A stretch of DNA of 64,000 nucleotides from Heterocephalus glaber (Eukaryota; Chordata; Mammalia; Rodentia; Bathyergidae): NCBI RefSeq assembly GCF_000247695.1, contig NW_004624781.1, forward strand, positions 5,632,118 to 5,696,117, in the 5' to 3' direction. The position numbers were made by a program, and so were the translations under genes. How positions within the stretch are numbered: the stretch's first letter is position 1; each line of letters opens with the position of its first letter. Below are positions 12,223 to 22,749 of this stretch, in pieces. The notes under the pieces were generated by a model. That model had not been told where the DNA came from and ran no database searches. It saw only the letters and a program-made list of their open reading frames with translations.

Positions 12223-12298
12223 GGGTCTGGGGATTTAGCTCAGTGGTTCCGCCGCCTGCCTGGCAAGCACAAGGTCCTGAGTTTGGTCCCTGTACCAA
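12223..12298 (+). repeat. ID-type SINE
   Basis: A full ID body ends in tgtaccaaataaag. The surrounding sequence (aaaagaaaagctggg before, ataaagaaagctggg after) indicates a target-site duplication of about 12 bp. Confidence 0.88.
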
Positions 12299-12309
12299 AT
12301 AAAGAAAGC

Positions 12310-13410
12310 TGGGAGCACGGGACAGCTAATTCCACGTGCATACCAGGTTGGCCCACCTTACTCAAACTAGATAAAAAGCAATTTTTAAAACAGGCAAATT
12401 AGACAGGAATATTTTTCTTACATAATGTTTCACTATAAGATTTCTTTCAATAGCCAGATTCCCAAGTTCATATACAAGAAAATTAATATAGTTACCTAGG
12501 ATGGGCTATCTCATTGTATAGCCATTTAAAAAGAGTGACTAAAAAATTTAAATGACTTAGTGAAGTGATACAGGAAACAGCCCCATAAAAATTCTTTCTG
12601 AAATTAATTAAATTGATGAGCAGCATATTTTGGCGAACATACTGAGTCTATAGGGGGCCAGACCTTCATGCTAGGTAAGATTCTCAATCCATCTCTCCTT
12701 TTGCCTGGCAGCACACTCAGCTGCCCTTTACCAGCAGCCCAAGCCTCACATTCTCAGGGGAGAAAAATTCTTTCATTACTTACTCTAAGAAAGAGAACAA
12801 ATAGTTTATTTAAATGGTTAACTGCATAAAAGAAGTAAGGCTTCCTTTATCTCAATTCCTTCAATTCAACCCCCTTTTCTATCAGTTCTGTGACAATAAT
12901 CTTTGAAAAAATTGACAGGTATTGATCAAAACAGCATGCTAGTAAAGGATATCAATATATAATTTAGAACCTCACTACGAAAATATTCCTTCCCTCCAGT
13001 AGGCTACAAGGAATATTTTCAGCCATCTTTGAAAAAGTAGCAAGAATTGCAGAGCACTGAAACCGGCTCCATACAAAGAACCCTGACCCAGTCTTACACC
13101 TGTCTGGGTTCTCTGGCTTCACATGGCTCCCTTGGACATGTGTTGCCTGGGCAGGGCACCGTGGGGCATGCAGAACCCACTGTAGACTTACACGTTTTTG
13201 CTACTCAATTTCCCTTCTGGAAAAATGTTTATGATAAAATTTGCCATAGGTAATTTTACAGAATGAAGACACTCATGTCTTTCTTGACAAACCTGTATGC
13301 TTCTGTGATAGTTATTGATAGTTGACTGCCAAGTAACCATCCCCCTTTCTTCCCTACAAATTTTAAAATATTTTCAGGGTGATAATATGTTCCTAGGGTT
13401 GTCAGGTTTA
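12310..13410. other. Unassigned AT-rich DNA
   Basis: No gene or named repeat family was recognised. Confidence 0.5.
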
Positions 13411-13413
13411 GCC

Positions 13414-13436
13414 AAAAAAAAAAAAAAAAAAAAAAA
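13414..13436. repeat. Poly(A) tract
   Basis: A run of 23 consecutive A follows gtttagcc. No retroelement body could be recognised next to it, so it may be the tail of an element too short or old to name. Confidence 0.8.
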
Positions 13437-13618
13437 GACACAGTTAAATTTTAATTTCAGATAAATAAAAAGTAATTTTAAAATATCTCAGATATTAAGT
13501 ATATTTAAATATCCACCAAAGAAGATCAGAATTTTCATGAATAGATTAGACTAACTCATAATACTATTTAGTATAAATATGTCCTTAATCCTAATGCTAA
13601 CTCTAACCCGATCCCTGG

Positions 13619-13953
13619 TGTGACAGTTAATCCCGACCTACCTGATTGGCTGGAAGATCCCTAGGAGATTAATGAAGCATACTTCTGGATATGCCTGTAT
13701 AGGTCATGTGACCTTGGGGACTTTATCTGTTCCTGTCCTCTTCCACTCTGGTGCTCCTCCCTGCACTCTGTGTCCCAGACACCATGAGTTGAGCAGCTTT
13801 CCTCTGCCACTCCCTGCTACCATGATGTTTCTGCCTTGAAGCCAGCTGAACATGGACTGAGACCTCTGAAACCGTGAACTAAAGTAAATCTCTCCTTCTT
13901 TAAGTTGTAGGTGTCACGTATTTGGTCCTAGCAACAAGAACGCTAACTATAAC
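13619..13953 (+). mobile_element. Solo LTR, ERVL-MaLR-like
   Basis: It starts tgtgacagttaatcccgacc and contains the MaLR-type phrases ccatgatgtttctgcctt, 'catggactgagacctctgaaacc' and a late 'agttgtaggtgtcacgtatttgg'. There is no second LTR or internal sequence, so it is a solo LTR. Exact ends and target-site duplication were not resolved. Confidence 0.6.
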
Positions 13954-13959
13954 CTGGAC

Positions 13960-15120
13960 ATTCACTTTCCCTGCCTTCTTTGTACCTAACAGCAGTCACG
14001 AGACCAGTGAGATTTAAGAGACAAAATAGTCAATATAGTTTCTGGGGAGAGCCCAATGCCATTATTTCCCCTTTCTTCCTGCCTGGAATTTATGTAAGGC
14101 GCAGATCTGCAGACAATGGCTTATACCATGGGGCAGCCAATAGCAGCATAGGAATTGGTTTTACCCCAGTGTTGTGCTGATTTTAGCAGGTGGTGGGCTC
14201 AGAGTGGGACACAGCTTGGAGACTTTGGTGGCCACAGGTATTACATAGGAGCCTGGGGCTAGTCCATCCACGGTGACTCTGCCCAGAGCCAGGCAAAACC
14301 CTACAATGCCTGACCAGAGGCAGGTAACTAGGTAAGGCATCTAGACCTACCCTAGCACCGGGGAGAGGCTTGTGGGGATAGATTCTTTCTAGATATTATT
14401 ATTCTCTTGTTTTTTGTTTTGTTTTTTGAACAATACACCAACAGTGTATTTGAAACAAAGCTTAACTTGGATTGCCCCCTAGTACTGAAACAGTGATAAA
14501 TCACCAATAGTAGAACACCAGAAAATTTGAATCTGGGTGCTATCCAGTGCTGAAATAGTGAAAGTGACTCCAGGCTCTGAGAAAATAAGCAGCCTGCCTA
14601 GAGTTCCTAGAAAGACAGGCACAAACAAGACCAGATCAGGGATGAAATAGGACAGGTACCTTCAAGGGACAAGACACATGGATTCTCAGACTTTAATCCA
14701 CGACTTGTTACTCACTAAAGACAGAGACATCTCTTTTTCTCAATTTTCCCTTGCTAATAATGTATGGAATGTGCCTTCCCTTTATCCCCCTACTCTTACT
14801 GCAAGGACCTGGTACAGTGTAACAGCAAGGGAGAATGTCAGGATGCCTCTGAGGGTGAGGATGGCTGCTCATCCATATCTCACAGGGAGGAAATCCCTTA
14901 AAATGAAGGGAAAGTCTAAAAACAAATGCCATACTAATGACCAAATGGAGTGTCAGCCCCTAGCTCACCCCGGCAAATCCATAAAAGCTAGTCTTGTTCC
15001 TTTGTGAAGGTGTCAGACTGATCCTCCTAAGAGCTGTGCCTCCGTTAGCTCCTCAAGCTCAAATTCCTTCCCTATTTTCTCTTATTTCCTTACTCTGCCT
15101 GTGCCTCTCACTTATGCATC
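13960..15120. other. Unassigned non-coding DNA
   Basis: No gene was found. 'cataaaagctagtcttgttcctttgt' near 14,980 is similar to 'cataaaagctgggtcagttcctttgt' near 60,210. The two may be fragments of the same unnamed LTR family, the phrase looking like a TATA-box region. Confidence 0.35.
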
Positions 15121-15139
15121 CTGGACTTTTGTTTTTCTA

Positions 15140-15226
15140 CTTTTTTTTGGTACTGGGGATTGAACTCGGGTCCTTGCACTTCCTTCCACAGCAGGCAGTG
15201 AAACCACTGAGCTAAATCCCTGGCCC
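15140..15226 (-). repeat. ID-type SINE, antisense, long target-site duplication
   Basis: A full antisense ID. The perfect 16-bp target-site duplication gacttttgtttttcta is at 15,124-15,139 and 15,227-15,242. Confidence 0.95.
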
Positions 15227-15479
15227 GACTTTTGTTTTTCTATGATGACAGTCGACAAACCTACTCCATGGGGTGGGGGGCAAGTTGAGCTCCTCATCTT
15301 CTCTTTGAGAGACCTCTTGGGGCAACACTCAGTGACATGCCAACTTTATCATTTCAACCAAACTGAGCAAAACAACCATTAACTGATTGGTGGCAGAAGA
15401 CTGGAATAAACACCTAATCCTTCAATGCCCAGATGGGTCACACACCAACAAGCATCAAGAGGTTTCAGGAAACTGTCCC

Positions 15480-15715
15480 CTCACCTAAAACTGAAAATTA
15501 AGTGCCAGAAACTGACCAGATAGTAACCAGTATGTGAGAACTCTCAGAGAATCTGAAACAGCCATTTTAAGGAAACTCAATGAGCCTGAAGAAAACACAG
15601 AGACATGTTTCACTACTCTTAGAAAAACTTAGAGATGAAAGCAATTTTTAAAAATCAGGGCAGAAATTCTTGAGCTGAAAAGTACACCTGAAATGATTCA
15701 AAACATTTACCTTAC
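15480..15715 (+). repeat. Old L1/HAL1 5' region fragment
   Basis: 'gaatctgaaacagccatttt', 'ggaaactcaatgagcctg' and 'aaattcttgagctgaaaagtac' resemble the 5' UTR to ORF1 junction of old mammalian L1 or HAL1. Similar wording occurs in the clearer L1 at 34.0-36.2 kb. Confidence 0.4.
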
Positions 15716-15849
15716 ATGACCATTTTGACTTTGGGCAAGAGCCAGAAGCTGCACGGTGCCAGATCGGGTGAATAAGGTGAATGAGGATGCACCACCTGCC
15801 TGCCTTTCAGTTGGATGGCACTCAGCAGTAGCATTCATCATATTTTTGA

Positions 15850-16040
15850 TCAAACCTCTTAAAGACACCCACAAAAGAGGACTTCCAGATCTGCTTCAGA
15901 AAGTGGCAAGAATGATGGGATAAGTGTGTTCAAAGTGAGGAGGAGTATTTTAAGGGGAATTAATGGCAATGTGTTTCTTTTTTTTTTACTGTAATAAATT
16001 TTTACAATTTAAACATTCACTGATCACCCCTTGTACATCA
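15850..16040 (+). pseudogene. Mariner-like transposase C-terminus and 3' end, decayed
   Basis: Around 15,895-15,955 one frame reads KWQE, a stop, then WDKCVQSEEEYFKG. This resembles the conserved C-terminal end of mariner transposases (W..CV...G.YF.G). It is followed by an A/T-rich 3' segment with an aataaa signal and 'caccccttgtac'. The rest of the transposase is missing or unrecognisable. Confidence 0.5.
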
Positions 16041-16069
16041 TATGGCCCCTCTTGGCTTCTTCGGCCAGA

Positions 16070-16335
16070 ATGCCTCCCTTCTCTCCCTTGCTCATGACCC
16101 AGCCTTCTTGCTCACTTCCTCAGGGCCTTTGTCCCTGTCCTGGTCTATGTCTGAAATGTTCTTCCTTGGATGCTTAACTCTCCCTTATCATTTAGATTGT
16201 AGTGCAAGCCTTCTATGTCTTCTGAGAGACATCCCCTGACTCTTTCTTCACAAGCAAGTAGCTCCCCTCCCTCTCACCCTCTAACCCGTTTGTCTTATTT
16301 CTAGCCCCTATCATTAGCATAAATTCTCATTTACT
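16070..16335 (+). repeat. L2 LINE body fragment
   Basis: The order 'cttcctcagggcctttgtcc', 'gaaatgttcttccttgg' and 'agagacatcccctgactctt' follows the L2 consensus (cctcagggcctttgcac..., tggaatgctcttcc, gaggccttccctgacc). Confidence 0.6.
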
Positions 16336-16364
16336 TACCTGCAGTGGGAAGCTTATGTGCTTCG

Positions 16365-16467
16365 TCAAAACTGTGCAGAAGAGCTGCTCTGGGTGTAATG
16401 GGTGGATTCCGAAAGGTAATCCTTGCTGTTGGGGGGATCAGCCCTCATTCTATCATACTTAAAATCC
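16365..16467 (-). CDS. Candidate terminal coding exon, unrecognised
   Basis: Read on the minus strand, a good acceptor (ttcattttcctttttag) at 16,468-16,484 is followed by one open frame of 33 residues beginning [12 protein letters not shown] and ending SSSSAQF, then TGA. The other frames are closed. I do not recognise the peptide. A stretch this short stays open by chance fairly often, and the repeat next to it is not exon-like. It is on the same strand as the stronger candidate at 53.7 kb, so they could belong to one gene, but nothing links them directly. Confidence 0.15.
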
Positions 16468-16499
16468 CTAAAAAGGAAAATGAACGGAATATGAGTTTA

Positions 16500-17180
16500 A
16501 CTTAAGCCAGATCACAAAGTCTGAGCTCTATAAACTCGACAACTGTAACTTACTCTATCCATCATCTTATTTGTAAAAGTGCATCTGGTGCCTTAATCCT
16601 TTGCATGCAAAGCCAGCTACAAGTATGCATTCATTTCAGCTTAATATTCTAACTCAGGGAAAAATGTCATTTCCAATAATAGTAATATGAAATAAAATTG
16701 CACTAAGGTAATTTCATTTTAAAGTAGAAATATAATTTCAAGGCAAACTAAAACTTCTTTGTTTTTATGACATTTTCAACCACTGGTAATATTGTTACTC
16801 TTTTTAAAATTCAGAGAAATCAGGCACATATTCTTGATGACTAAGGTGATCCCTTGTTCTGGAAGAAAGAAAATCTGTGTGCTTCAAATCATGCCTCGTT
16901 GTTACAATCAGTCAAACTTTATAAAAGGAGTTATCAATAGACATTTATCATATCACCTAAAGATATGAATAGTTTATTTTAGTGTAACTGAGCAACATGG
17001 TTAGTATTAATTCAACTAATTTACAGTTCCTAGAACTCATGCTGTATCAGCAAGGCTGAAGTCAAGCCTTTTTAGAGACAAGAGACATTGTTAAATAAGT
17101 AAACAAATAAATCAAGGAATAATCGATGAATAATTGAACAAAGTTTGAACATGTTCTGCCATTGGGGGCAGAACTTTCAC
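16500..17180. other. Unassigned AT-rich DNA
   Basis: No gene or repeat was recognised. Confidence 0.5.
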
Positions 17181-17194
17181 TAAGGTGACCTATT

Positions 17195-17288
17195 TTGTTT
17201 TTGTTTTTGTTTTTGGTACCGGGGATCGAACTCGGGTCCTTGCGCTTGCGCAGCAGGCAGCGAAACCACTGAGCTAAATCCTCGGCCC
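17195..17288 (-). repeat. ID-type SINE, antisense
   Basis: A GC-rich antisense ID with a TTTTTG tail. The perfect 13-bp target-site duplication aaggtgacctatt is at 17,182-17,194 and 17,289-17,301. Confidence 0.95.
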
Positions 17289-17301
17289 AAGGTGACCTAT
17301 T

Positions 17302-17698
17302 GCATTAAAGCCAGAAACCCAGAAACTTGAGAACTATTTATAATAAACGTGGTAGGACTTTGATTTCTGGTTGCTTTCTTATATAACAGGAAGAAAAGTA
17401 AAGAACTCTGGATCTCAACAAATTCTTTGAATACAAACTTTGTACCAAGCTGGACTATGTTGAAGAGGTTAGCACACATTCTAAGAGGAGCTGATAATTA
17501 TTTCCATTTGTTTTAAGACCTCTAATATATTCCTTTTAAACTAGTCAGTATAGTGTTATGGGATTTCAGAAGGATTATCACTGAAGGGTTAGAGAGCTGA
17601 AGAGGACTTCTCTTGTGAAACAGTGATTCCAAAGAGAAATCTCCAGAAATTTTCAGTGGAATCAATTGGGGGAAGAGTTTCTCATTGAAAATGGAGGT
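17302..17698. other. Unassigned non-coding DNA
   Basis: No feature was supported here. Confidence 0.5.
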
Positions 17699-17699
17699 T

Positions 17700-17815
17700 T
17701 CTGGGCTCCACTTCAGTCCTGTCCAAAAGTCTGAGGTCAGGGCCTAAAAATGTGCATTATCAAATCCTCCAAGCAATACTTAGGTGCACTGAAGTTTGAG
17801 AACTACCAGAATTGA
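17700..17815 (+). mobile_element. MER5A-like hAT-Charlie fragment
   Basis: 'tctgggctccacttcagtcc' and then 'aagtttgagaactaccagaattg' match parts of the MER5A layout (gggccccacccc... and the terminal gttgagaaccactg). It is partial and diverged. Confidence 0.45.
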
Positions 17816-17879
17816 CGCTCAGTGATATACATGTTAAATAAGTACTCTGGATCTCTTAAAACGTGAGAACTACTGATAC

Positions 17880-18844
17880 AGAATACAACTCTTTAAACCT
17901 TTCTTAAAGTTAGCACTTTTAATGTTCATAACACAAGAACTGACTATACTATGACTTTAAAACCGTAAGATTCATTCTTTATTCTCACAAAATATTTTTC
18001 ATTGATAAATATCAAATCTCTGCACGAGAATTATGCTTGTTTTGCAGATGTGAGAAAAAAGTGTTTTATAATTCAGTATATTTTCATTTCAAGAATCAGT
18101 TTCATTCTGAGAATTCTAAAGAATATGAGCATGATTTTAACCCTTGCTTTGTACTAGCTGAAGGAATTCAATTTCAGTGCATACATTCACCACTGGCAGG
18201 AAAAAAATTAACACTTGAAAATAGATAAAAGAGATTTTTTTATATCCAGACACTGGGAACTCTGAAGCTTCTCTGACTCTACAGGGCTCCACCTTTGTTT
18301 TTATTGTTTATTTTACAATCTGTAAAGATTAAAGTTAATGTATAGATATATGATAGCAGTGCAAATAATTCTTATCTATATACATGCAAAGAAGTTCTAT
18401 CACATGGAGGACGATTCTTCCCATGAAACAACAGTTTTTCATCTTTCTCCAGATTTATTTTAATATTCTTGATTTATAAATCAAATCTTGTTTGGGTTCT
18501 TCTTAGAATTGATTGTAATGTCTTACTAGCTCCTTCATTTAATTAATGAGCTGAATATAGTCTTTGACGTATTCATTTTATATTTGTGTAAGAGTCATGA
18601 CTTCATGATTTTTTCAAATCAACCTTTAACAATTTTGGAGAACTCACCAAAGTGAGCAAGAGTCACTTGAGAGCATCAGAAACAGCAAAAATTACAGATA
18701 ATCAAGTCCAGGGATGTTTTTCCTTGGTTCCCACAGGTAAATTTAAAGTGGCATTTTGTTGAATCTTGTTTCTTTTTGTTTAATTTTAATTCTACTCTCT
18801 ATTAATTTGCTTTTCTTTCTAATTCATTTATGAATGACAAGTTG
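17880..18844. other. Unassigned AT-rich DNA
   Basis: No gene or named repeat was recognised in about 1 kb. Confidence 0.5.
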
Positions 18845-18849
18845 TTCCT

Positions 18850-19236
18850 TGTTGTGGCTTGTGTCTAGATGTTCCCCCAAAGCCTCATGGAGTCTTTTTT
18901 GAAGGTAGCTAAATCTGGAATGTGTGATGCTAGGATTAAGGGTGAGTGATTACTAAACCACTTAATGTGAGTGATTGGTTTGGCACCACCCTAATTCCCA
19001 GTAGTCTGAATAAGATAAAAGGGGCAGAAAGATTATGTTAAGGTCTCTCCTTGCCTTTGCTACCTTGTGCATGCCATGTTGTTTCTCTTCTGTGATGCCT
19101 GTTTGCCATCCCTGCTTTGGAGCCAGCTGAATATGGACCGAAATGTGTACAAACTCTAAGACAAATAAACCCTTTCCCCTTCAACTTTGGGTGTCAGGTA
19201 TTTTGTCTCAGCAATGAGAGAAAAGTAATTAATACA
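18850..19236 (+). mobile_element. Solo LTR, ERVL-MaLR type
   Basis: A 387-bp element runs from tgttgtggcttgtgtctaga to 'agtaattaataca'. It has TG...CA termini, a polyadenylation signal (acaaataaaccc near 19,160), and 'gtgtcaggtattttgtctca' before the end. The 5-bp target-site duplication ttcct is at 18,845-18,849 and 19,237-19,241. It is the same family as the rearranged LTR at 62.6-63.5 kb. Confidence 0.85.
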
Positions 19237-19239
19237 TTC

Positions 19240-20153
19240 CTGTTGATAGCGCCAATGATTAGGAATTTGGTAATCTCTGGAAATGGATTAAGGTCTTACA
19301 GACATCTATTTCTTTCTGGGTAAAAAATACAGAATATTGTCTATTTCGAGTTCAAATCAGTTAGGAATTTTATGCCCACAAGGAAGGAGGGCAATGCAGA
19401 TATCTGTACTAGCAAGTTTTTGTTTCTGTGTTTACTTTTGTTCTGTGGCTGAAATTGCAGGATTGAGGGTATGTACCTTCTCTGTAACTGCACGTCTATG
19501 TACCCAGAATTCAGAAAGCCCATTATCTCCTGTTGTGAGTGTGGAAAGTTTTCTCATCTCCAGATGGCATTAATAAATCAGATAATAAGAGATCTTAAAG
19601 GGGCTCTATCTGCCTGGCTTATAGAGATAATTAAGTGTTTCTATAAACCTGATATTCCTAAGATTCTCATAAAATAAGAAAATCAAACTTCTGATACTTT
19701 ATACACACATCCCAAACTCAGAGACCCTCATTGAGGCTCCTTACATTTCATTACAACATAGTCATTTGCATAACTTTAATAAGACCTTCTTTTCCTTTTA
19801 CTAAGATATAACTGGAAAAGGTACTTATACAACCAAAGCTTTGCCTGGCATTCCATGTTTCATATTTAAGGATTATGCTTATTTATTCAGGTATGACTGG
19901 TTACTTTTACAGGACTAAGGCTGACTTTCTAGAGCTAATGTTTGCAAAGTCTTCCCAGGAAAACTAGCCCAGATTGTTATCCCTATAGGTGGTAAGGAAA
20001 GTCACATCCTACCTGCCCAAGAACCTTAGGATATTTGGAGGACCTCTAAATAGAGGAAAGTACCTGTTTATAGATCCTGCAGCTTAATTCGAGAGAACAA
20101 AGGTTTTGGGACTTGATTTTCTAGCCTTAGGATTTCAAGTAATAAGAAATTTT
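19240..20153. other. Unassigned AT-rich DNA
   Basis: No gene or repeat family was recognised. ORFs of 60-78 codons at 19,337-19,677 lie in overlapping frames and look like chance. Confidence 0.5.
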
Positions 20154-20170
20154 AAAAGTTCAATCTGAGG

Positions 20171-20251
20171 GCCAGGGATTTAGCTCAGTGGTTTTGCTGC
20201 CTGCTATGCAAGTGCAAGGACCCGAGTTCAATCCCCGGTACCAAAAAAAAA
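20171..20251 (+). repeat. ID-type SINE, 17-bp target-site duplication
   Basis: A complete ID with an A tail. The duplication aaaagttcaatctgagg is perfect at 20,154-20,170 and 20,252-20,268. Confidence 0.96.
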
Positions 20252-20269
20252 AAAAGTTCAATCTGAGGT

Positions 20270-20920
20270 TCCTTATGAAAACTTATAGCATAATAAGCTT
20301 GAAGGTGGCCTATATGGTCAATTATCATTTTTGCTGCACTAATACAAATAATCAGGCCAAGCCTAATGAAACCAGCCTTATTTTGTGAATAACTTTGTTT
20401 GAGGTCACTTTGAGCAAAGAGATGGTAAGCAAATTTTTTGAAATAGTTTGGAAAAATAAAGAGATTTCTGAAAACCTTTTCAGTGGAATGCTGGAATGTC
20501 CATGGATTATCTGAATCTAGGGTATGACTAGGCTGTTTTATAACTCTATAGATGTCAAGATTAATTTGTAAAAATGGATAATATTTCAAATAATTATCTA
20601 TAGACATGAAAATAAAATCTCTTTGATAATGGGACCTCCTTCTCACAGAAAAGCCAATTTTGCATCTATTTGGAAATTTTTTTCAATATTCTTAATCTAT
20701 AAATGTATCTGTTCTTTGGATTCTCTTCTGAAACAATTGCAACATCTTAAAGATTTTCTCCTTGAATTGATGAATTAAAATCTTTGATATATATTCCTTT
20801 TATATTTATATGAAAGTTATGATTTTACATGTTTTTTAAAAATTATCTTTAATATTACTGTTTTATGAAGTCTTCACATCACCCTTACTTTCCTGTTAAA
20901 TAGATGAGGAATTGGAAGTT
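20270..20920. other. Unassigned AT-rich DNA
   Basis: A 153-codon minus-strand ORF spans 20,185-20,646. Its C-terminal part is translated from the ID element, and the remainder has no recognisable domain. It is considered non-coding. Confidence 0.45.
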
Positions 20921-20924
20921 TACT

Positions 20925-21065
20925 CATTCAGTCAATATTTCCTAAGTGCCTATTATGTGTGAGGAACTACTCTAGGGGCTGGAGACAAAGTGGTAAAGCA
21001 GGGAGACTGCATGACTTCTAGTGATGGAGAAGACATTAAATAAGTTCACAAGTAAATAACTCATT
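20925..21065 (-). repeat. L2-like fragment
   Basis: 'ttactcattcagtcaatatt', 'ccta​agtgcctattatgtgt' and 'gactgcatgacttctagtg' follow the common old-LINE phrase 'caacaaatatttattgagcacctactatgtgcc'. Orientation is inferred. Confidence 0.55.
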
Positions 21066-21069
21066 ATAC

Positions 21070-22250
21070 AATGTGACAGTCTATGAAGCCCTGACCTGAA
21101 GATGCAACTGGCCTGATGAGGGGCAGAGAGAAGGCCCAGCAGCTGGAGTGCAGAGAGGGGAGAGGAAGCTGAGGACTGAGTCAGGCGTGTCTTGCTCAGA
21201 GTTCAGACTTTACTCTAAGATCCGACTGTGACCTCTTGCCTGAGGCCACACACGGCCTGAATTGAAAACTAGGTCTATACTGGGAAACTTGTGTTTCTAA
21301 CCATGGGTTGAAGAAGGAACTCTCTTTTTTGGATTTAGCCAGATAATTCAAGAAAAAGTAGTGAAGTTTAGTGTACATTTTCCAAAAGGATTTTCTCTTG
21401 TGGATGTAATCTTTCTTTTCATGCTGGACTTGTGGGAACTGAGGTAAGGCTTAAATCACATGTAAGGGCATCCAGAACACCTGAAAAACCTAGACACTGT
21501 ATCTACATTTCTGTAGCTTGTGCTTTCCTGAAGCTCATGTTACCTTGCATAGTACCAGACATATGGCAATTACTCCGTAAATATACGTTAATTAACGGCT
21601 TGATTAATTACAAATATTATGGTGGGCCATGTGGTCGCTGATAAATATTTTAGGGATAAAAATGCTACTTTTTCTCGACCAAGTTTCCATTACTCTAGAT
21701 TAACTTTTGTTTCATAGCAAGTTTTATTTGCTAAAGCAAGGATTAATTGAGTCACTCACTATTTCATTGGTCCAAATTTGATCCAGGAAGAATATGAGAT
21801 GATACTGAAGGAAGAAATAGAAACTCTGCTGGTGTTACTCAGCATTCTCAGGGAGAAATACTACATAACCAACTAGCAAGTATGCATCGCAAAGACTTTT
21901 GAGTAATGGATCATAAGTAGGAAAGAAATAGAATTGTGGGAAGATTAACAATTCAGAGACTCTTGGGATTTCCACCACCAGCTGATGGAGGTCAGCTGAC
22001 AGCAGATGGCAACAGCTAGAAGAAAGAGGACTTTGAATCTCTAGCAACCAGAGGGTCCTGGGAAGCAACTCGAGGTCCTCTAAATACTTCAGACAATGGG
22101 TAAAAAGGGAGACAGGAATGTTGAAGAGCATCTCACTCAGGTATATTTAAGCTAGGAAAGAAGATCCACCTGGACATTATTTAAAATTTGGCCACTTAAA
22201 TAGTAGGGAAAGGTAAAGAGGGTTACACTATGATGTTCAGTCCCTAGTCA
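21070..22250. other. Unassigned non-coding DNA
   Basis: The first 200 bp may continue the L2-like element. Otherwise no gene or repeat was recognised. A 98-codon minus-strand ORF at 21,835-22,131 has no known domain. Confidence 0.45.
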
Positions 22251-22257
22251 TTTACTG

Positions 22258-22345
22258 ACTTTTTAATTTGCTTATTGATTCAACAAACATTCAGTGTCTA
22301 CAAAATACTGGGTATGTTCTAGGCACTAGGGATATGAGGTAAAGA
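22258..22345 (-). repeat. L2-like fragment
   Basis: 'gattcaacaaacattcagtg', 'ctacaaaatactgggtatgt' and 'tctaggcactagggatatga' match the same old-LINE phrase as at 20.9 kb. Confidence 0.6.
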
Positions 22346-22349
22346 TGAT

Positions 22350-22598
22350 ACAGTCTTTTTGTTTAAAAACTAGAAATCTACTGGCATCACAAGACCAGAA
22401 TATATATGAACAGAATTTAAGTGCTATCACATTAATTCTGGCTTCCTATTTCTATGTAAGTAGTATACTGGGAAAGATTTCTAAAATGCTACCCAGAATA
22501 CCATCAGAAGCTTGATAATTTCAAATAATACCACATAAACACCATAGCAGTTTTCTACATAATAACACTAACATCTAAACCAATATGAAATCCATAAA
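22350..22598. other. Unassigned DNA
   Basis: No feature was recognised. Confidence 0.5.
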
Positions 22599-22599
22599 A

Positions 22600-22745
22600 C
22601 GATGGATTTTAGAGGTGGGAGGGAGGTTAGTGACCAAGCTCCTGATTTATGGAGGAGGGAGCTCAGAGTGAGGATCTGACTTGTGTGAGGCCGCCTTGGG
22701 AATCAGTGTCTGAGCGGAGTTCAAACTCAGGGCCCCGATTGCTTT
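22600..22745 (-). repeat. Probable MIR remnant
   Basis: 'gaggagggagctcagagtga' and 'gagttcaaactcagggcccc' resemble minus-strand MIR phrases for the core and the 'gaacccagg' portion. The copy is diverged. Confidence 0.4.
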
Positions 22746-22749
22746 TTCC

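Noticed and set aside
20185..20646. 153-codon minus-strand ORF
   Set aside because: Its end is translated from an ID element, and the rest matches nothing I know.
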